A stretch of 64,000 bases of DNA, from the NCBI GenBank assembly GCA_018195615.1, contig JAGTPG010000002.1, positions 5,325,501 through 5,389,500 on the forward strand, written 5' to 3'. The first letter of the stretch is position 1; each line of letters begins with the position of its first letter. This DNA is from Streptomyces tuirus (GTDB taxonomy: Bacteria; Actinomycetota; Actinomycetes; Streptomycetales; Streptomycetaceae). Under the pieces are notes generated by a model. The model did no database searches, was not told where the DNA came from, and saw nothing but the letters and a program-made list of their open reading frames with translations. This document shows, piece after piece, positions 38,458 to 46,884 of this stretch. The position numbers and the translations under genes were made by a program.

Positions 38458-39208
38458 TCACCTGGGCTCCGGCGGCCGCTGCCGGGGCATGTTCGGCCTG
38501 GCACCCCCCGGCGGCACGGAGAACCGCCCGCTCGCACCACCGACCTCCGCCCCTCGCCCGCCCCCGAGAACACCACCGCCTGCATCCCCACCGGCGCGGC
38601 CCCACTACGGAACTCGCCCACCCACTCCGCCGTCTCCCCCGCACCAACTCACTCAGATCCTCGGAGAACCTGCGCAGCACCCCGAGACACCGCTCGGCCG
38701 CCTCACCCGCCGTCCCCTCCGTCGGCCCCAGCACCTCCCGCACGCACTCCGCCGCCCAGTCGAACTGAAGGGCCTGCAACCGCCGCTGCACGGCCTGAGC
38801 GGTCGCCACGTCCCGCATCCACCCCGAGGTCACCCCGAAGTACCGGTCGACGGCGACACACGCCACCCCCAGCAGCAGCGCCAGACACCCCCAGGGTGCG
38901 ATGCCGCTCGCGATCCCGGTCAGATCCAGCAGGGGCAGCGCGACCCCGATCACCGCCCCCACGGCGGCACCGCAGCGCAACGCCCGCGCACACCGCCGCT
39001 TCCACACCCGGTCCACGAGGTACCAGGCCGCCGTCCGGAGGGCCCCGTGCTCCACCCACCGGTACAGCTCGTCCAGCCGGGTCGCCGGCTCGCCCCAGTC
39101 CCCGAGCGGAAAGGCCCGCCCGGTCAGATCGCCCGGCCACAGCCGGGCCGCCCGCTCGCCCCGTTCGTCCTGAGGCGGCCCCTCGGGCTGCATCTCCGGC
39201 TGACCCAC
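38458..39208 (-). CDS. SLATT-domain membrane protein
   Basis: 250 residues with bases restored near 38637 and 38545. GTG 39208 has GGAG 6 nt upstream. It reads DELYRWVEHGALRTAAWYLVDRVWKRRCARALR, two close membrane helices (CGAAVGAVIGVALPLLDLTGIASG and APWGCLALLLGVACVAVD), then a long helix VQRRLQALQFDWAAECVREVL, the SLATT layout. After the breaks it ends RFSVPPGGARPNMPRQRPPEPR. SLATT proteins are proposed pore-forming effectors in nucleotide-triggered conflict systems. Here it is convergent with the kinase gene, 39 bp away. No sensor or synthase gene accompanies it. Confidence 0.65.
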
Positions 39209-39423
39209 CCGGCACTCCCTACTGACCACGCTGCGTGACAAACGACACACATGACGTACAGGACACCTCCCGTGCCCTGAGCGCCGGACCCTTCCTACCC
39301 CCCAGCGGGTGGCGAAGATGTAGCTTTCGCCGCTTTTCCGCCCGGAAGTATTCCTTGATCAGTTATCGGGCGCGAGCGGAACTCACTCGAAAGAGTGCTG
39401 GGGCGTGGGCAGGCCCGACCACG

Positions 39424-39429
39424 TAGGCT
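39424..39429 (+). promoter_or_regulatory. -10 element upstream of YbaB
   Basis: TAGGCT lies 41 nt before the GTG at 39471, giving a leader of roughly 35 nt that contains AAGGAG at 39459-39464. A normal led transcript, unlike many neighbours. Confidence 0.4.
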
Positions 39430-39470
39430 CGTGCCGAACGGGAAAACCCGTACCGAGCAAGGAGCTGATC

Positions 39471-39811
39471 GTGATCCCCGGTGGTGGCCAGCCCAATATG
39501 CAGCAGCTGCTCCAGCAGGCCCAGAAGATGCAACAGGACCTGGCGCGGGCGCAGGAGGAACTGGCGCAGACGGAGGTCGACGGACAGGCGGGCGGTGGCC
39601 TGGTGACCGCGACCGTCACCGGCGCCGGTGAGCTGCGCGCCCTGAAGATCGACCCGAAGGCGGTGGACCCGGACGACACCGAGACCCTCGCCGATCTGGT
39701 CGTGGCGGCCGTCCAGGCGGCCAACGAGAACGCGCAGGCGCTCCAGCAGCAGAAGCTGGGCCCGCTCGCCCAGGGGCTCGGCGGGGCGGCATCCCGGGAC
39801 TGCCGTTCTGA
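39471..39811 (+). CDS. YbaB/EbfC nucleoid-associated protein
   Basis: 113 residues with one base restored near 39785. Start GTG 39471 behind AAGGAG. It reads MQQLLQQAQKMQQDLARAQEELAQTEVDGQAGGGLVTATVTGAGELRALKIDPKAVDPDDTETLADLVVAAVQAANENA and, with the base restored, ends GGGIPGLPF and stop. These small dimers bind DNA non-specifically. The gene before recR is the usual arrangement across bacteria, linking it to recombination. Without the correction the frame runs on into recR, a false fusion. Confidence 0.9.
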
Positions 39812-39911
39812 GACGCGTACCGCCTTCCTCCAAGAGGCGGCGGACAACTACCGTACGTACGGGAAGGCCGTACGCGGCGAACGACCTAGAGGAACCGGGA
39901 AGGGCAGTCCG

Positions 39912-40511
39912 TTGTACGAAGGCGTGGTCCAGGACCTGATCGACGAACTGGGGCGGCTGCCCGGCGTCGGTCCCAAGAGCGCCCAGCGGATCGCCTTCCA
40001 CATCCTGCAGGCCGAACCGACGGACGTGCGACGGCTCGCCCAGGCCCTCATGGAGGTCAAGGCGAAGGTCCGCTTCTGCGCGACGTGCGGCAACGTCGCG
40101 CAGGAGGAGCTGTGCAACATCTGCCGCGACACCCGGCGCGACCCCGCCGTCATCTGCGTGGTGGAGGAGCCGAAGGACGTCGTGGCGATCGAGCGGACGC
40201 GTGAGTTCCGGGGCCGCTACCACGTGCTGGGCGGCGCGATCAGCCCGATCGACGGGGTGGGCCCGGACGACCTGCGGATCAGGGAACTCCTGGCCCGCCT
40301 GGCCGACGGCACGGTCACGGAACTCATCCTGGCCACGGACCCGAATCTCGAAGGCGAGGCGACAGCCACGTACCTCGCCCGCATGATCAAGCCCATGGGC
40401 CTGAAGGTCACCCGCCTGGCCAGCGGCCTCCCGGTGGGTGGCGACCTGGAATACGCGGACGAGGTGACCCTCGGTCGCGCCTTCGAGGGGAGACGACTCC
40501 TAGATGTCTGA
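39912..40511 (+). CDS. recR: Recombination mediator RecR
   Basis: 199 residues from TTG 39912 behind GGGAAGGG. It reads YEGVVQDLIDELGRLPGVGPKSAQRIAFH (helix-hairpin-helix), the C4 zinc finger CATCGNVAQEELCNIC, the Toprim part ICVVEEPKDVVAIERT and YHVLGGAISPIDGVGP, and the Walker-B-like EADEVTLGRAFEGRRLLDV. It helps RecF/RecO load RecA on gapped DNA. Overlaps the next gene by 8 nt. Confidence 0.95.
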   Translation: MYEGVVQDLIDELGRLPGVGPKSAQRIAFHILQAEPTDVRRLAQALMEVKAKVRFCATCGNVAQEELCNICRDTRRDPAVICVVEEPKDVVAIERTREFRGRYHVLGGAISPIDGVGPDDLRIRELLARLADGTVTELILATDPNLEGEATATYLARMIKPMGLKVTRLASGLPVGGDLEYADEVTLGRAFEGRRLLDV

Positions 40512-41163
40512 CGCCACGCTGCACGCGACCGACCAGAACCCGGACGACTTCGCGGTCCAGATCGCGGACCAGGTCGAGAGCTTCCTGGTCGCCGTCACGG
40601 AGGTCGCGAAGGGCGACGAGCCGGAATCGGCGGTGCCCTTCCTCCTCCTGGAGGTCTCCCAACTCCTCCTGGCCGGTGGCCGGCTCGGCGCGCACGAGGA
40701 CATCGTGCCCGACGAGCGCTACGAGCCCGACTCGGGCCCCGAGCCGGACGTCGACGAACTCCGCGAGAACCTGGCCCGCCTGCTCGACCCGATCGACGTC
40801 TACTCGGAGGTCTTCGACCCCTACGAGCCCCGCAAGGCCCCGGTCCCGGCCCGTATCTCCGACGACCTCACGGACGTCATCACCGACCTGCGCCACGGCA
40901 TGGCCCACTACCGCGCCGGCCGCACCACGGAGGCCCTGTGGTGGTGGCAGTTCTCCTACTTCTCCAACTGGGGCTCCACCGCCTCGGCGTGCCTCCGCGC
41001 CCTCCAGTCGGTCCTGGCCCACGTCCGCCTCAACCAGCCCCTCGCCGAACTCGACGGCCTGGACACGGACCAGGGCATGGGCGACGACACCCTGGAGTTC
41101 GAAGCGGGCAGGGTCATGGCGGAGGAGATCGCGGGCCCCCTGGGCATCCGCCCGGCCACATAG
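40504..41163 (+). CDS. DUF5063 family protein
   Basis: 219 residues, cytosolic, acidic. ATG 40504 follows GGGGAGA within recR. Blocks: QIADQVESFLVAVTEVAKG, FLLLEVSQLLLAGGRLGA, ISDDLTDVITDLRHGMAHYRAGRTTEALWWWQFSYFSNWGSTASACLRALQSVLAHVR. This is the DUF5063 pattern that follows recR in many actinobacteria. Function unknown, but the constant pairing hints at a DNA-repair link. Confidence 0.85.
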   Translation: MSDATLHATDQNPDDFAVQIADQVESFLVAVTEVAKGDEPESAVPFLLLEVSQLLLAGGRLGAHEDIVPDERYEPDSGPEPDVDELRENLARLLDPIDVYSEVFDPYEPRKAPVPARISDDLTDVITDLRHGMAHYRAGRTTEALWWWQFSYFSNWGSTASACLRALQSVLAHVRLNQPLAELDGLDTDQGMGDDTLEFEAGRVMAEEIAGPLGIRPAT

Positions 41164-41189
41164 TCGCCCCCTCCGACCCGACGGGCAGC

Positions 41190-41590
41190 TCACCGGCCCA
41201 CAGCGGCGGCCAGCGCCTCCGCGTCGACGTACGGAGCGGTCGGCGTCGGCTCGCTGTACCACCTGAGCGGCCAGGTGTTTCCCTCCAGCGCCGGGATCCC
41301 GATGTACGTGACCGTGACCGTACGCGGGTCCCGGCCGCCCAGCTGCTGCACACCGAGCGGCCAGTCGCGTCTCCGTACCGCCCCGGGCGCGAGCAGGAAG
41401 TACACCCACCGCGGCCCACTCGCCTCGCCCACGATCGGCCCCGCGTCCCCGTCCGACACCTCGACCAGCCACTCGGCGACCAGCTCCCCCGCACGCCCTC
41501 GACCCGTACCGCGTCGAAGCGCACGCCCGCGACGTGGAGTTGATGACCTGCCGCCGGAACCCACTCGGGGCGGTGAATCGCGTTCGTCAT
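41190..41590 (-). CDS. Hypothetical protein
   Basis: 133 residues with one base restored near 41491. It reads MTNAIHRPEWVPAAGHQLHVAGVRFDAVRVEG, then EWLVEVSDGDAGPIVGEASGPRWVYFLLAPGAV, TVTVTYIGIPALEGNTWPLRWYSEPTPTAPYVDAEALAAAV. I recall related small proteins beside XRE/DUF397 genes in Streptomyces, function unknown. CAGAGT ends 6 nt before ATG 41590, again leaderless-like. Divergent from the XRE regulator 84 bp away. Confidence 0.6.
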
Positions 41591-41674
41591 GGCCACACTC
41601 TGGTGCTCACTCGGCTACGGTCGGTAGCGACTGTGGTGGTACACGCCGTGGTGTAGCCGTCGGAGGTGGGCGCT

Positions 41675-42490
41675 GTGTCGGGCCAGTACAACTCAAATTC
41701 CCAGCCGCCGGTCGCCTGGCGCTACAGCGGCAACCAGATGAAGCGCTGGCGCACGAAGGCGAACGTCAGCCGTGATGAACTGGCCGCCGCCGCCAACTAC
41801 TCCCCGGACACCATCAAGTCCATGGAACAGGGCGTCCGCATGCCGACGCCCCGCGTCCTCGACGCGGCCGACGAACTGTGCCGGGCGGAGGGCTTGCTGA
41901 GCGCGGCGAAGGAGTACCTGCAGAGGGAGAAGTTCCCGGCGCGGGCGCAGGACTTCATGGAGAGGGAGCGGGAGGCGATTAGCGTTTGGTGGTACGAAGC
42001 CTCGCTGATCCCGGGTCTGTTGCAGACGAAGGGATACGCGCGAACGCTCATCGACAATCGCATCCCGCCCCTGGATGAGGAGACGGTGGGGGAGCGGATC
42101 GCGGCCCGCATGGAGCGGCAGGCCATCCTGACCGACCGGAAGCCGCCCGTGGGGCTGAGCTTCGTTCTGTACGAGGCTGTACTGCGCAGCCCTCAGGTGG
42201 ACGCTCAGCAACTGCGTCACCTACTGGAGGTTTCCCGGCTGCGGAACGTAGTGGTGCAGGTGCTTCCCTTCGAACTGGCCATCCCAGCCGCGCTCATGGG
42301 ACCCATGGTTCTGCTGGAAACTCGTGCCCATGAGCGATTTGCCTTTACGGAAACCCCACTGGCCAGCGAACTTTCGGCTGATCCGGGGGCTGTCAGTCGC
42401 GTGTCCGAGCGACTTAGCATGATCCGTGCGCAGGCTCTCGACCCTGACGGGTCGGCCCGTTTCATCGAGCGGATGGTGAATCAGTCGTGA
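41675..42490 (+). CDS. XRE-family regulator with DUF5753 domain
   Basis: 271 residues. GTG 41675 is chosen because GGAGG (41662-41666) is 8 nt upstream. Helix-turn-helix at residues 15-70: MKRWRTKANVSRDELAAAANYSPDTIKSMEQGVRMPTPRVLDAADEL. The DUF5753 domain follows, with VWWYEASLIPGLLQTKGYARTLI, VLYEAVLRSPQ and PFELAIPAALMGPMVLLE. This is the Streptomyces WhiJ-like regulator family, whose members act with small DUF397 partners. Here three DUF397 genes follow with coupled starts. GC3 is lower than in neighbouring core genes. Confidence 0.88.
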   Translation: MSGQYNSNSQPPVAWRYSGNQMKRWRTKANVSRDELAAAANYSPDTIKSMEQGVRMPTPRVLDAADELCRAEGLLSAAKEYLQREKFPARAQDFMEREREAISVWWYEASLIPGLLQTKGYARTLIDNRIPPLDEETVGERIAARMERQAILTDRKPPVGLSFVLYEAVLRSPQVDAQQLRHLLEVSRLRNVVVQVLPFELAIPAALMGPMVLLETRAHERFAFTETPLASELSADPGAVSRVSERLSMIRAQALDPDGSARFIERMVNQS

Positions 42491-42690
42491 GTGACCAGCT
42501 GAAGTGGTTCAAGTCCAGCCACAGCGATGACGAGGGCGGGGCCTGCCTCGAAGTCGCCCTCTCCACCACCATCCACATCCGCGACTCCAAGATGACCACG
42601 GGCCCCGAACTCCACGTCACCGCGCCCGCCTGGGCGGCGTTCGTCTCCGCGGTTCGGCCTGAGGCCGAGCGGAATGTGGATCAGTCATGA
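42487..42690 (+). CDS. DUF397 protein, copy 1
   Basis: 67 residues, GTG 42487 overlapping the regulator stop. Sequence blocks: DQLKWFKSSHSDDEGGACLEVA, IHIRDSK and ELHVTAPAWAAFVSAVRP, the full DUF397 pattern (W-x-KSS-S…C-EVA…VRDSK). The family partners XRE/DUF5753 regulators and modulates development in S. coelicolor. Tail PEAERNVDQS is shared with copy 2. Confidence 0.88.
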   Translation: MSDQLKWFKSSHSDDEGGACLEVALSTTIHIRDSKMTTGPELHVTAPAWAAFVSAVRPEAERNVDQS

Positions 42691-42890
42691 GTGACCAACT
42701 GCGCTGGATCAAGTCGAGCTACAGCGACTCCGAGGGCGGCGCCTGCGTCGAAGTCGCCCGATCCACCACCGTCCACATCCGCGACTCCAAGCTTCCTGCG
42801 AGCCCAGAGCTCCGCGTCGCAGAGCCCTCGTGGGCGGCGTTCGTCTCCGCGGTTCGACCTGAGGCCGAGCGGAATGTGGATCAGTCATGA
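42687..42890 (+). CDS. DUF397 protein, copy 2
   Basis: 67 residues, ATG 42687 overlapping copy 1 stop by 4 nt. DQLRWIKSSYSDSEGGACVEVARS, VHIRDSKLPASPELRVAEPSWAAFVSAVRP. It differs from copies 1 and 3 mainly in the C-terminal third (ASPELRVAEPS for GPELHVTAP), so this copy may have a different partner surface. Confidence 0.88.
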   Translation: MSDQLRWIKSSYSDSEGGACVEVARSTTVHIRDSKLPASPELRVAEPSWAAFVSAVRPEAERNVDQS

Positions 42891-43072
42891 GTGACCAACT
42901 GCGCTGGGTCAAATCGAGCTACAGCGACTCCGAGGGCGGCAACTGCCTCGAAGTCGCCCGATCCACCACCGTCCACATCCGCGACTCCAAGAACTCGGCA
43001 GGCCCCGAACTCCACGTCACCGCGCCCGCCTGGGCCGCGTTCGTCTCCGCGGTTCGGCCACTGAGCCGCTGA
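42887..43072 (+). CDS. DUF397 protein, copy 3
   Basis: 61 residues, ATG 42887 overlapping copy 2 stop by 4 nt. DQLRWVKSSYSDSEGGNCLEVARS, VHIRDSKNSAGPELHVTAPAWAAFVSAVRPLSR. The first half matches copy 2, the second half copy 1, as if made by recombination between them. It lacks the PEAERNVDQS tail. Its stop is 3 nt from the convergent PhzF gene. Confidence 0.88.
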   Translation: MSDQLRWVKSSYSDSEGGNCLEVARSTTVHIRDSKNSAGPELHVTAPAWAAFVSAVRPLSR

Positions 43073-43075
43073 AGA

Positions 43076-43912
43076 TCAGATCCGTACGGCCGTGCCGGTC
43101 ACGCCGATGCCCGTGTCCGGCTCCGCCGGTACCGTCACCGTGATCGTGCTCGGGCGGCCCATGTCCACGCCCTGGTGAACCGTCAGGGTGGCTGGGACCT
43201 GCACGAGGCCGAGTTCCCTCAGGTAGCCGCCGAACGCTGCCGCCGCCGCCCCCGTGGCCGGGTCCTCGACCACGCCGCCGGGCGGGAACGGGTTGCGGGC
43301 GTGGAAGACCGTGGGGGACTCCCGCCAGAGGAGGTCGATCGTGGTCCAGTCGTTCCGGGCCATGAGCTTGCCGAGGTCCGCCATGTCGTAGTCCAGGTCG
43401 GCCAGCCGGTCCCGGCTCGCGGCGGCGACGACCGGATGCCAGGCCCCGGCGAAGGCCACCCGGGGAGGCAGCGCGGGGTCCAGGTCCGCCGCGGACCAGC
43501 CCAGGATCGCGAGCAGTTCGGCCAGGTCGGCCTCGTCGATGGGTGCCGTGCGCGGGGCGACGCTCACCAGGGTCGCCACGAGGGGGCCGTCCGCCGACCG
43601 GTCGGTGGTGACGGTGACCGGGCCGGCCGCGGTGCGCAGCAGCAGCCGCCCGGTGCCGTGCCGCTCCGCGTGGGCGACGGCCGTCGCGATCGTCGCGTGG
43701 CCGCAGAACGGGACCTCGGCGAGGGGGCTGAAGTAGCGCACGTCCAGGGCGCCGTCGTCCCCCTCCACCACGAACGCGGTCTCCGAGTAGCCGACTTCCG
43801 CCGCGGCCGCGAGCATCGTCGCGTCGTCGGCCCCGCCGGCGTCCAGTACCACCCCCGCGGGGTTGCCGCCCTCGGGATCCGTGCTGAACGCCACGTAGCG
43901 CAATATCTCCAT
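43076..43912 (-). CDS. PhzF-family isomerase-like protein
   Basis: 278 residues, ATG 43912. Two-domain PhzF fold: RYVAFSTDPEGGNPAGVVLDAG, catalytic Glu 44 in VGYSETAFV, FSPLAEVPFCGHATIATAVA, and in the second domain VVEDPATGAAAAAFGGYLRELG and VHQGVDMGRPSTI. True PhzF isomerises a phenazine precursor, but most homologues have other unknown small-molecule substrates. No phenazine genes are in this window, so a phenazine role is not supported. Confidence 0.88.
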   Translation of the reverse strand: MEILRYVAFSTDPEGGNPAGVVLDAGGADDATMLAAAAEVGYSETAFVVEGDDGALDVRYFSPLAEVPFCGHATIATAVAHAERHGTGRLLLRTAAGPVTVTTDRSADGPLVATLVSVAPRTAPIDEADLAELLAILGWSAADLDPALPPRVAFAGAWHPVVAAASRDRLADLDYDMADLGKLMARNDWTTIDLLWRESPTVFHARNPFPPGGVVEDPATGAAAAAFGGYLRELGLVQVPATLTVHQGVDMGRPSTITVTVPAEPDTGIGVTGTAVRI

Positions 43913-44062
43913 GCCCAGACGGTAGCGTCCGGGCCACGGTGACGCTGCGTGTTTTGGGGGCTCCTTGTACGGCCCCTGTACGCGGGCTGTACGGCCCCTA
44001 ACCGGCGAAACGCGAGTCTGGAGTCACTTCACCGACTCCCCTCGATCCCACCGGAGACGCAG

Positions 44063-44599
44063 ATGACCCGCCGCCCCGCCGCCACATCCATACGCAAGCG
44101 CATCGCCGTCGCCACCGGCGTGGCAGTCGTGGCCGCCGGTACCTTCGCCCTCGGTGCCGGCGTCGCCGGAGCCGACTCCGCGAGCAAGTCCGAGAAGCAC
44201 ACCGGAACGGTCACGAAGGCGCAGGTGCTCGGGCTGTTCGACCAGTGGAACGCCGCGCTGCGGACCGGCGACCCGAACAAGGTCGCCGACCTGTACGCGA
44301 AGGACGCGGTCCTGCTGCCGACCGTCTCCGACAACGTCCGTACGGACAGAGCCGAGATCGTCGACTACTTCGAGCACTTCCTGCAGAACAGACCGGTCGG
44401 GAAGAAGATCGAGTCGGTCGTCAATGTGCTCGACCGGGACACCGTCATCGACACCGGTGTCTACGAGTTCGCCCTGACGGACCACGAGACGGGCGAGAAG
44501 GCCACCGTCAAGGCCCGCTACACCTACGCCTACGAGAAGCAGCCGAACGGGAAGTGGCTGATCGTGAACCACCACTCCTCGAAGATGCCTCAGGGGTGA
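44063..44599 (+). CDS. Secreted SgcJ/EcaC (SnoaL-like) protein
   Basis: 178 residues, ATG 44063 behind GGAG. A Sec or Tat-like signal: RRPAATSIRKRIAVATGVAVVAAGTFALGAGVAGADS. The mature domain VLGLFDQWNAALRTGDPNKVADLYAKDAVLLPTVSDNVRTDRAEIVDYFEHFL and WLIVNHHSSKMP is the NTF2-like SgcJ/EcaC/CaMKII-association fold. Ligand unknown. It is convergent with the two-component system (3 nt gap). Confidence 0.85.
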   Translation: MTRRPAATSIRKRIAVATGVAVVAAGTFALGAGVAGADSASKSEKHTGTVTKAQVLGLFDQWNAALRTGDPNKVADLYAKDAVLLPTVSDNVRTDRAEIVDYFEHFLQNRPVGKKIESVVNVLDRDTVIDTGVYEFALTDHETGEKATVKARYTYAYEKQPNGKWLIVNHHSSKMPQG

Positions 44600-44602
44600 G
44601 CC

Positions 44603-45955
44603 TCAGCCGCGGTGGGCGGCCCGGAGCGTGATCGTCACGCACAGGCCGCCGCCCGGGGCGTCCGTCAGGGACACGGTCCCGCCGTCGTCCGTCGCCAGCT
44701 GTTTGACGACGGCGAGACCGAGGCCGGAGCCGGCCTTCCCGGTCAGGCCCTGGCCGCGCCAGAAGCGGTCGAAGGCGCGGGACTTCTCGGCGTCCGACAT
44801 ACCGGGTCCCTCGTCCAGGACCGACACCCCCACCACATCGCCCCGGGGGTCCACCCGCACGGTGATCGTCCCGCCGTCGGGTGACACCTCCAGGGCGTTG
44901 GAGAGCACGTTGTCCAGCATCTGGTCCAGATGACCGGGGCTGGACAGCACAGACGGCCGGCCGTCGGTACTCCCCCTGAGCGCGATGGTGACTCCGCGCT
45001 CGTCGGCGGCCGGCCTCCACACGGCGAGCCGCTCCCGCACGATGTCGATGAGCGGGAGCGGTTCCGCCGCCGTCACCTTGGCCTCGGCCCGGGCGAGTAC
45101 CAGCAGGCCGTTGACCAGGCGGCTCATGCGTACGACCTCCGCCGTGGCCTGTTCGACGTCCTCGCGGACGAACTCGTCGTCGACGCCGTCCGCGATGTTG
45201 TCCAGGGACAGCCGCAGGGCTGTGAGCGGGGTGCGCAGTTGGTGGGAGGCGTCCGCGACGAAGATGCGCTGGGCCGCGATCAGGGTGTCCAGTCGTTCCG
45301 CGCCCTGGTTGAGGGTGCGGGCCAGGGTCTGGGTCTCGGGCGGGCCCGTCACGAGGGAGCGGGCGGTCAGGTCGCCGTCGCTGAACTTGCTGGCCATGTC
45401 GTTGAGCTGGCGCAGCGGACGGGTGAGGCGGCGGGCCGCGACGACGCCGATCACGGCTGCCACGCCCAGGACCAGCACCGCGAGGACCGCCCGGAAGCCC
45501 CAGATCTGCCACAGACGGTCGGTCATCTCGTCCGTGGAGTACAGGATGCGTACGGCGCCGACGACCCGGTCCGTGCCGGCCGCGCGGGCGGGCACCGTGA
45601 TCACCAGCTCGGGACCCCAGATGAAGGAGGAGCCCCAGTCGGTCGTGGGCCTGCCGTCCTGAAGGGCCCTGGTCAGTGCCGTGTCGCGGGCGGGCCGGGG
45701 CAGGTCCGCCGCGCAGCTCGCGGTGGCGGTCACCTGGATCTCGTCGTCGTAGGCCTTGGCCATCTCCTCCAGGGCCTGGCACGAGGCGGCCCGGCCGTCG
45801 CCCAGCAGCAGGGCCATGGCGTCCCCCTCGCGCAGCACCGACGCCTCGGTGTCGCCCCGCAGCTGGTCCGTGAGCGTGAAGGCCACCGGCACGGTGAACA
45901 GCGCGACGGCCACCGCGACGAGCAGGACGTAACTGCGGACCAGCTGGCGGATCAT
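44603..45955 (-). CDS. OmpR-type sensor histidine kinase
   Basis: 450 residues, ATG 45955. Helix 1 YVLLVAVAVALFTVPVAFTL, a 130-residue exterior sensor with two Cys (SCQALEEM and SCAADL), helix 2 AVLAVLVLGVAAVIGVVAA, HAMP (RRLTRPLRQLNDMASKFSDGDL), HisKA FVADASHQLRTPLTALRLSL (phospho-His near residue 245) and HATPase with DQMLDNVLSNALEVSPDGG, DEGPGMSDAEK and GSGLGLAVVKQL. The start overlaps the regulator's stop by 4 nt. The paired Cys could make the sensor redox-responsive; that is inference. Confidence 0.92.
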   Translation of the reverse strand: MIRQLVRSYVLLVAVAVALFTVPVAFTLTDQLRGDTEASVLREGDAMALLLGDGRAASCQALEEMAKAYDDEIQVTATASCAADLPRPARDTALTRALQDGRPTTDWGSSFIWGPELVITVPARAAGTDRVVGAVRILYSTDEMTDRLWQIWGFRAVLAVLVLGVAAVIGVVAARRLTRPLRQLNDMASKFSDGDLTARSLVTGPPETQTLARTLNQGAERLDTLIAAQRIFVADASHQLRTPLTALRLSLDNIADGVDDEFVREDVEQATAEVVRMSRLVNGLLVLARAEAKVTAAEPLPLIDIVRERLAVWRPAADERGVTIALRGSTDGRPSVLSSPGHLDQMLDNVLSNALEVSPDGGTITVRVDPRGDVVGVSVLDEGPGMSDAEKSRAFDRFWRGQGLTGKAGSGLGLAVVKQLATDDGGTVSLTDAPGGGLCVTITLRAAHRG

Positions 45956-46649
45956 GACGCGTCGCCGCCGCTGTCCTTGACGATCTCCAGGCGGAAACCG
46001 ACCCCGCGCACCGCCTCGATCGTGATCGCGCCGGCCAGCTTCCGCCGCAGCGCCGCCACGTGCACGTCCAGCGTCTTGGTCGGCCCGAACCAGTTGGCGT
46101 CCCAGACCGCTTCCATGATCTGCTCGCGCGACATCAGCGCCCCGGGCTCCTCGGTGAGGAAGGCCAGCAGGTCGTACTCCTTGGGGCGAGGGCCACCTCC
46201 TCGCCGTCGAGGCGCACCCGGGCCGCCTTGCGGTCGACGGTCAGACGGGTGCCGTACTGGTCGGGGCCGTTTCCGGGCGCCTCGGCGGAGGTGCGGGGCT
46301 GGACGCGGCGCATGACCGCCCGGATGCGGGCGATGACCTCACGGACGCCGAACGGTTTGGAGACGTAGTCGTCCGCGCCGATCTCCAGGCCCACCACGCG
46401 GTCCGTCTCGTCGCTGCGGGCGCTGATCACGATGATCGGGACGTCGCCGCGGCCGCGCAGCGCCTTGCAGACGTCCAGGCCGTCGGTATCGGGCAGGCCG
46501 AGATCCAGCAGGACCACCTCGTAGGGACCCTCGTGCCTGAGTGCCGCCTCGCCCGTGGTCACCCACTCGACCTCGAAGCCGTAGCGCTTCAGGCCCCGTC
46601 TGAGGGACTCGGCGACCGGTTCATCGTCTTCCACCAGGAGTACGCGCAC
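45952..46649 (-). CDS. OmpR-type response regulator
   Basis: 232 residues with one base restored near 46187. Receiver: RVLLVEDDEPVAESLRRGL, phospho-Asp 49 in VVLLDLGLPDTDG, IGADDYVSKPFGVRE. The DNA-binding winged helix starts RLTVDRKAARVRLDGEEVALAP and, after the break, continues EYDLLAFLTEEPGALMSREQIMEAVWDANWFGPTKTLDVHVAALRRKL and VRGVGFRLE. First gene of the two-gene operon, divergent from lysC. Confidence 0.9.
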
Positions 46650-46818
46650 AGCCGAACCCTAGTGCTTGAAAGTTGAGTCACAGAGGTCGGCCCACGTGCG
46701 ATTGTGACGCCGGGCACTTTCTCGCGTGGCCTGTGCCCAGATGGGCATGAGCAGCCCTGAGCGAGTACCCCGGAAATCTCACCATGCGATATCGCGGAAG
46801 GGGTTTTCGGACGCTCGC

Positions 46819-46824
46819 TAGACT
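46819..46824 (+). promoter_or_regulatory. Candidate lysC promoter -10, TAGACT
   Basis: TAGACT lies 60 nt before the lysC GTG in the 235-bp divergent gap. I see no clear -35. The leader between contains no obvious attenuator peptide. Confidence 0.45.
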
Positions 46825-46884
46825 GAGCCGACCGCAGTACGAAGGCGTATGAGCGGATAGAGACGGATTGAGCGAGGAGCGCAC

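Larger units (their letters stand above)
42487..43072 (+). repeat. Tandem array of three DUF397 genes, period 200 bp
   Basis: Starts at 42487, 42687 and 42887 are exactly 200 bp apart. Around each junction a stretch of about 70 bp including GGAATGTGGATCAGTCATGA is identical between junctions 1-2 and 2-3, which points to recent tandem duplication or gene conversion. Confidence 0.85.

Noticed and set aside
39405..40511. Apparent YbaB-RecR fusion protein of about 368 residues
   Set aside because: One missing base near 39785 removes the YbaB stop. Restoring it gives the normal GIPGLPF end and a separate recR with its own ribosome site and TTG start.
43076..43912. Phenazine biosynthesis role for the PhzF-family gene
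   Set aside because: No other phz gene is present, and most PhzF-fold proteins have unrelated substrates.
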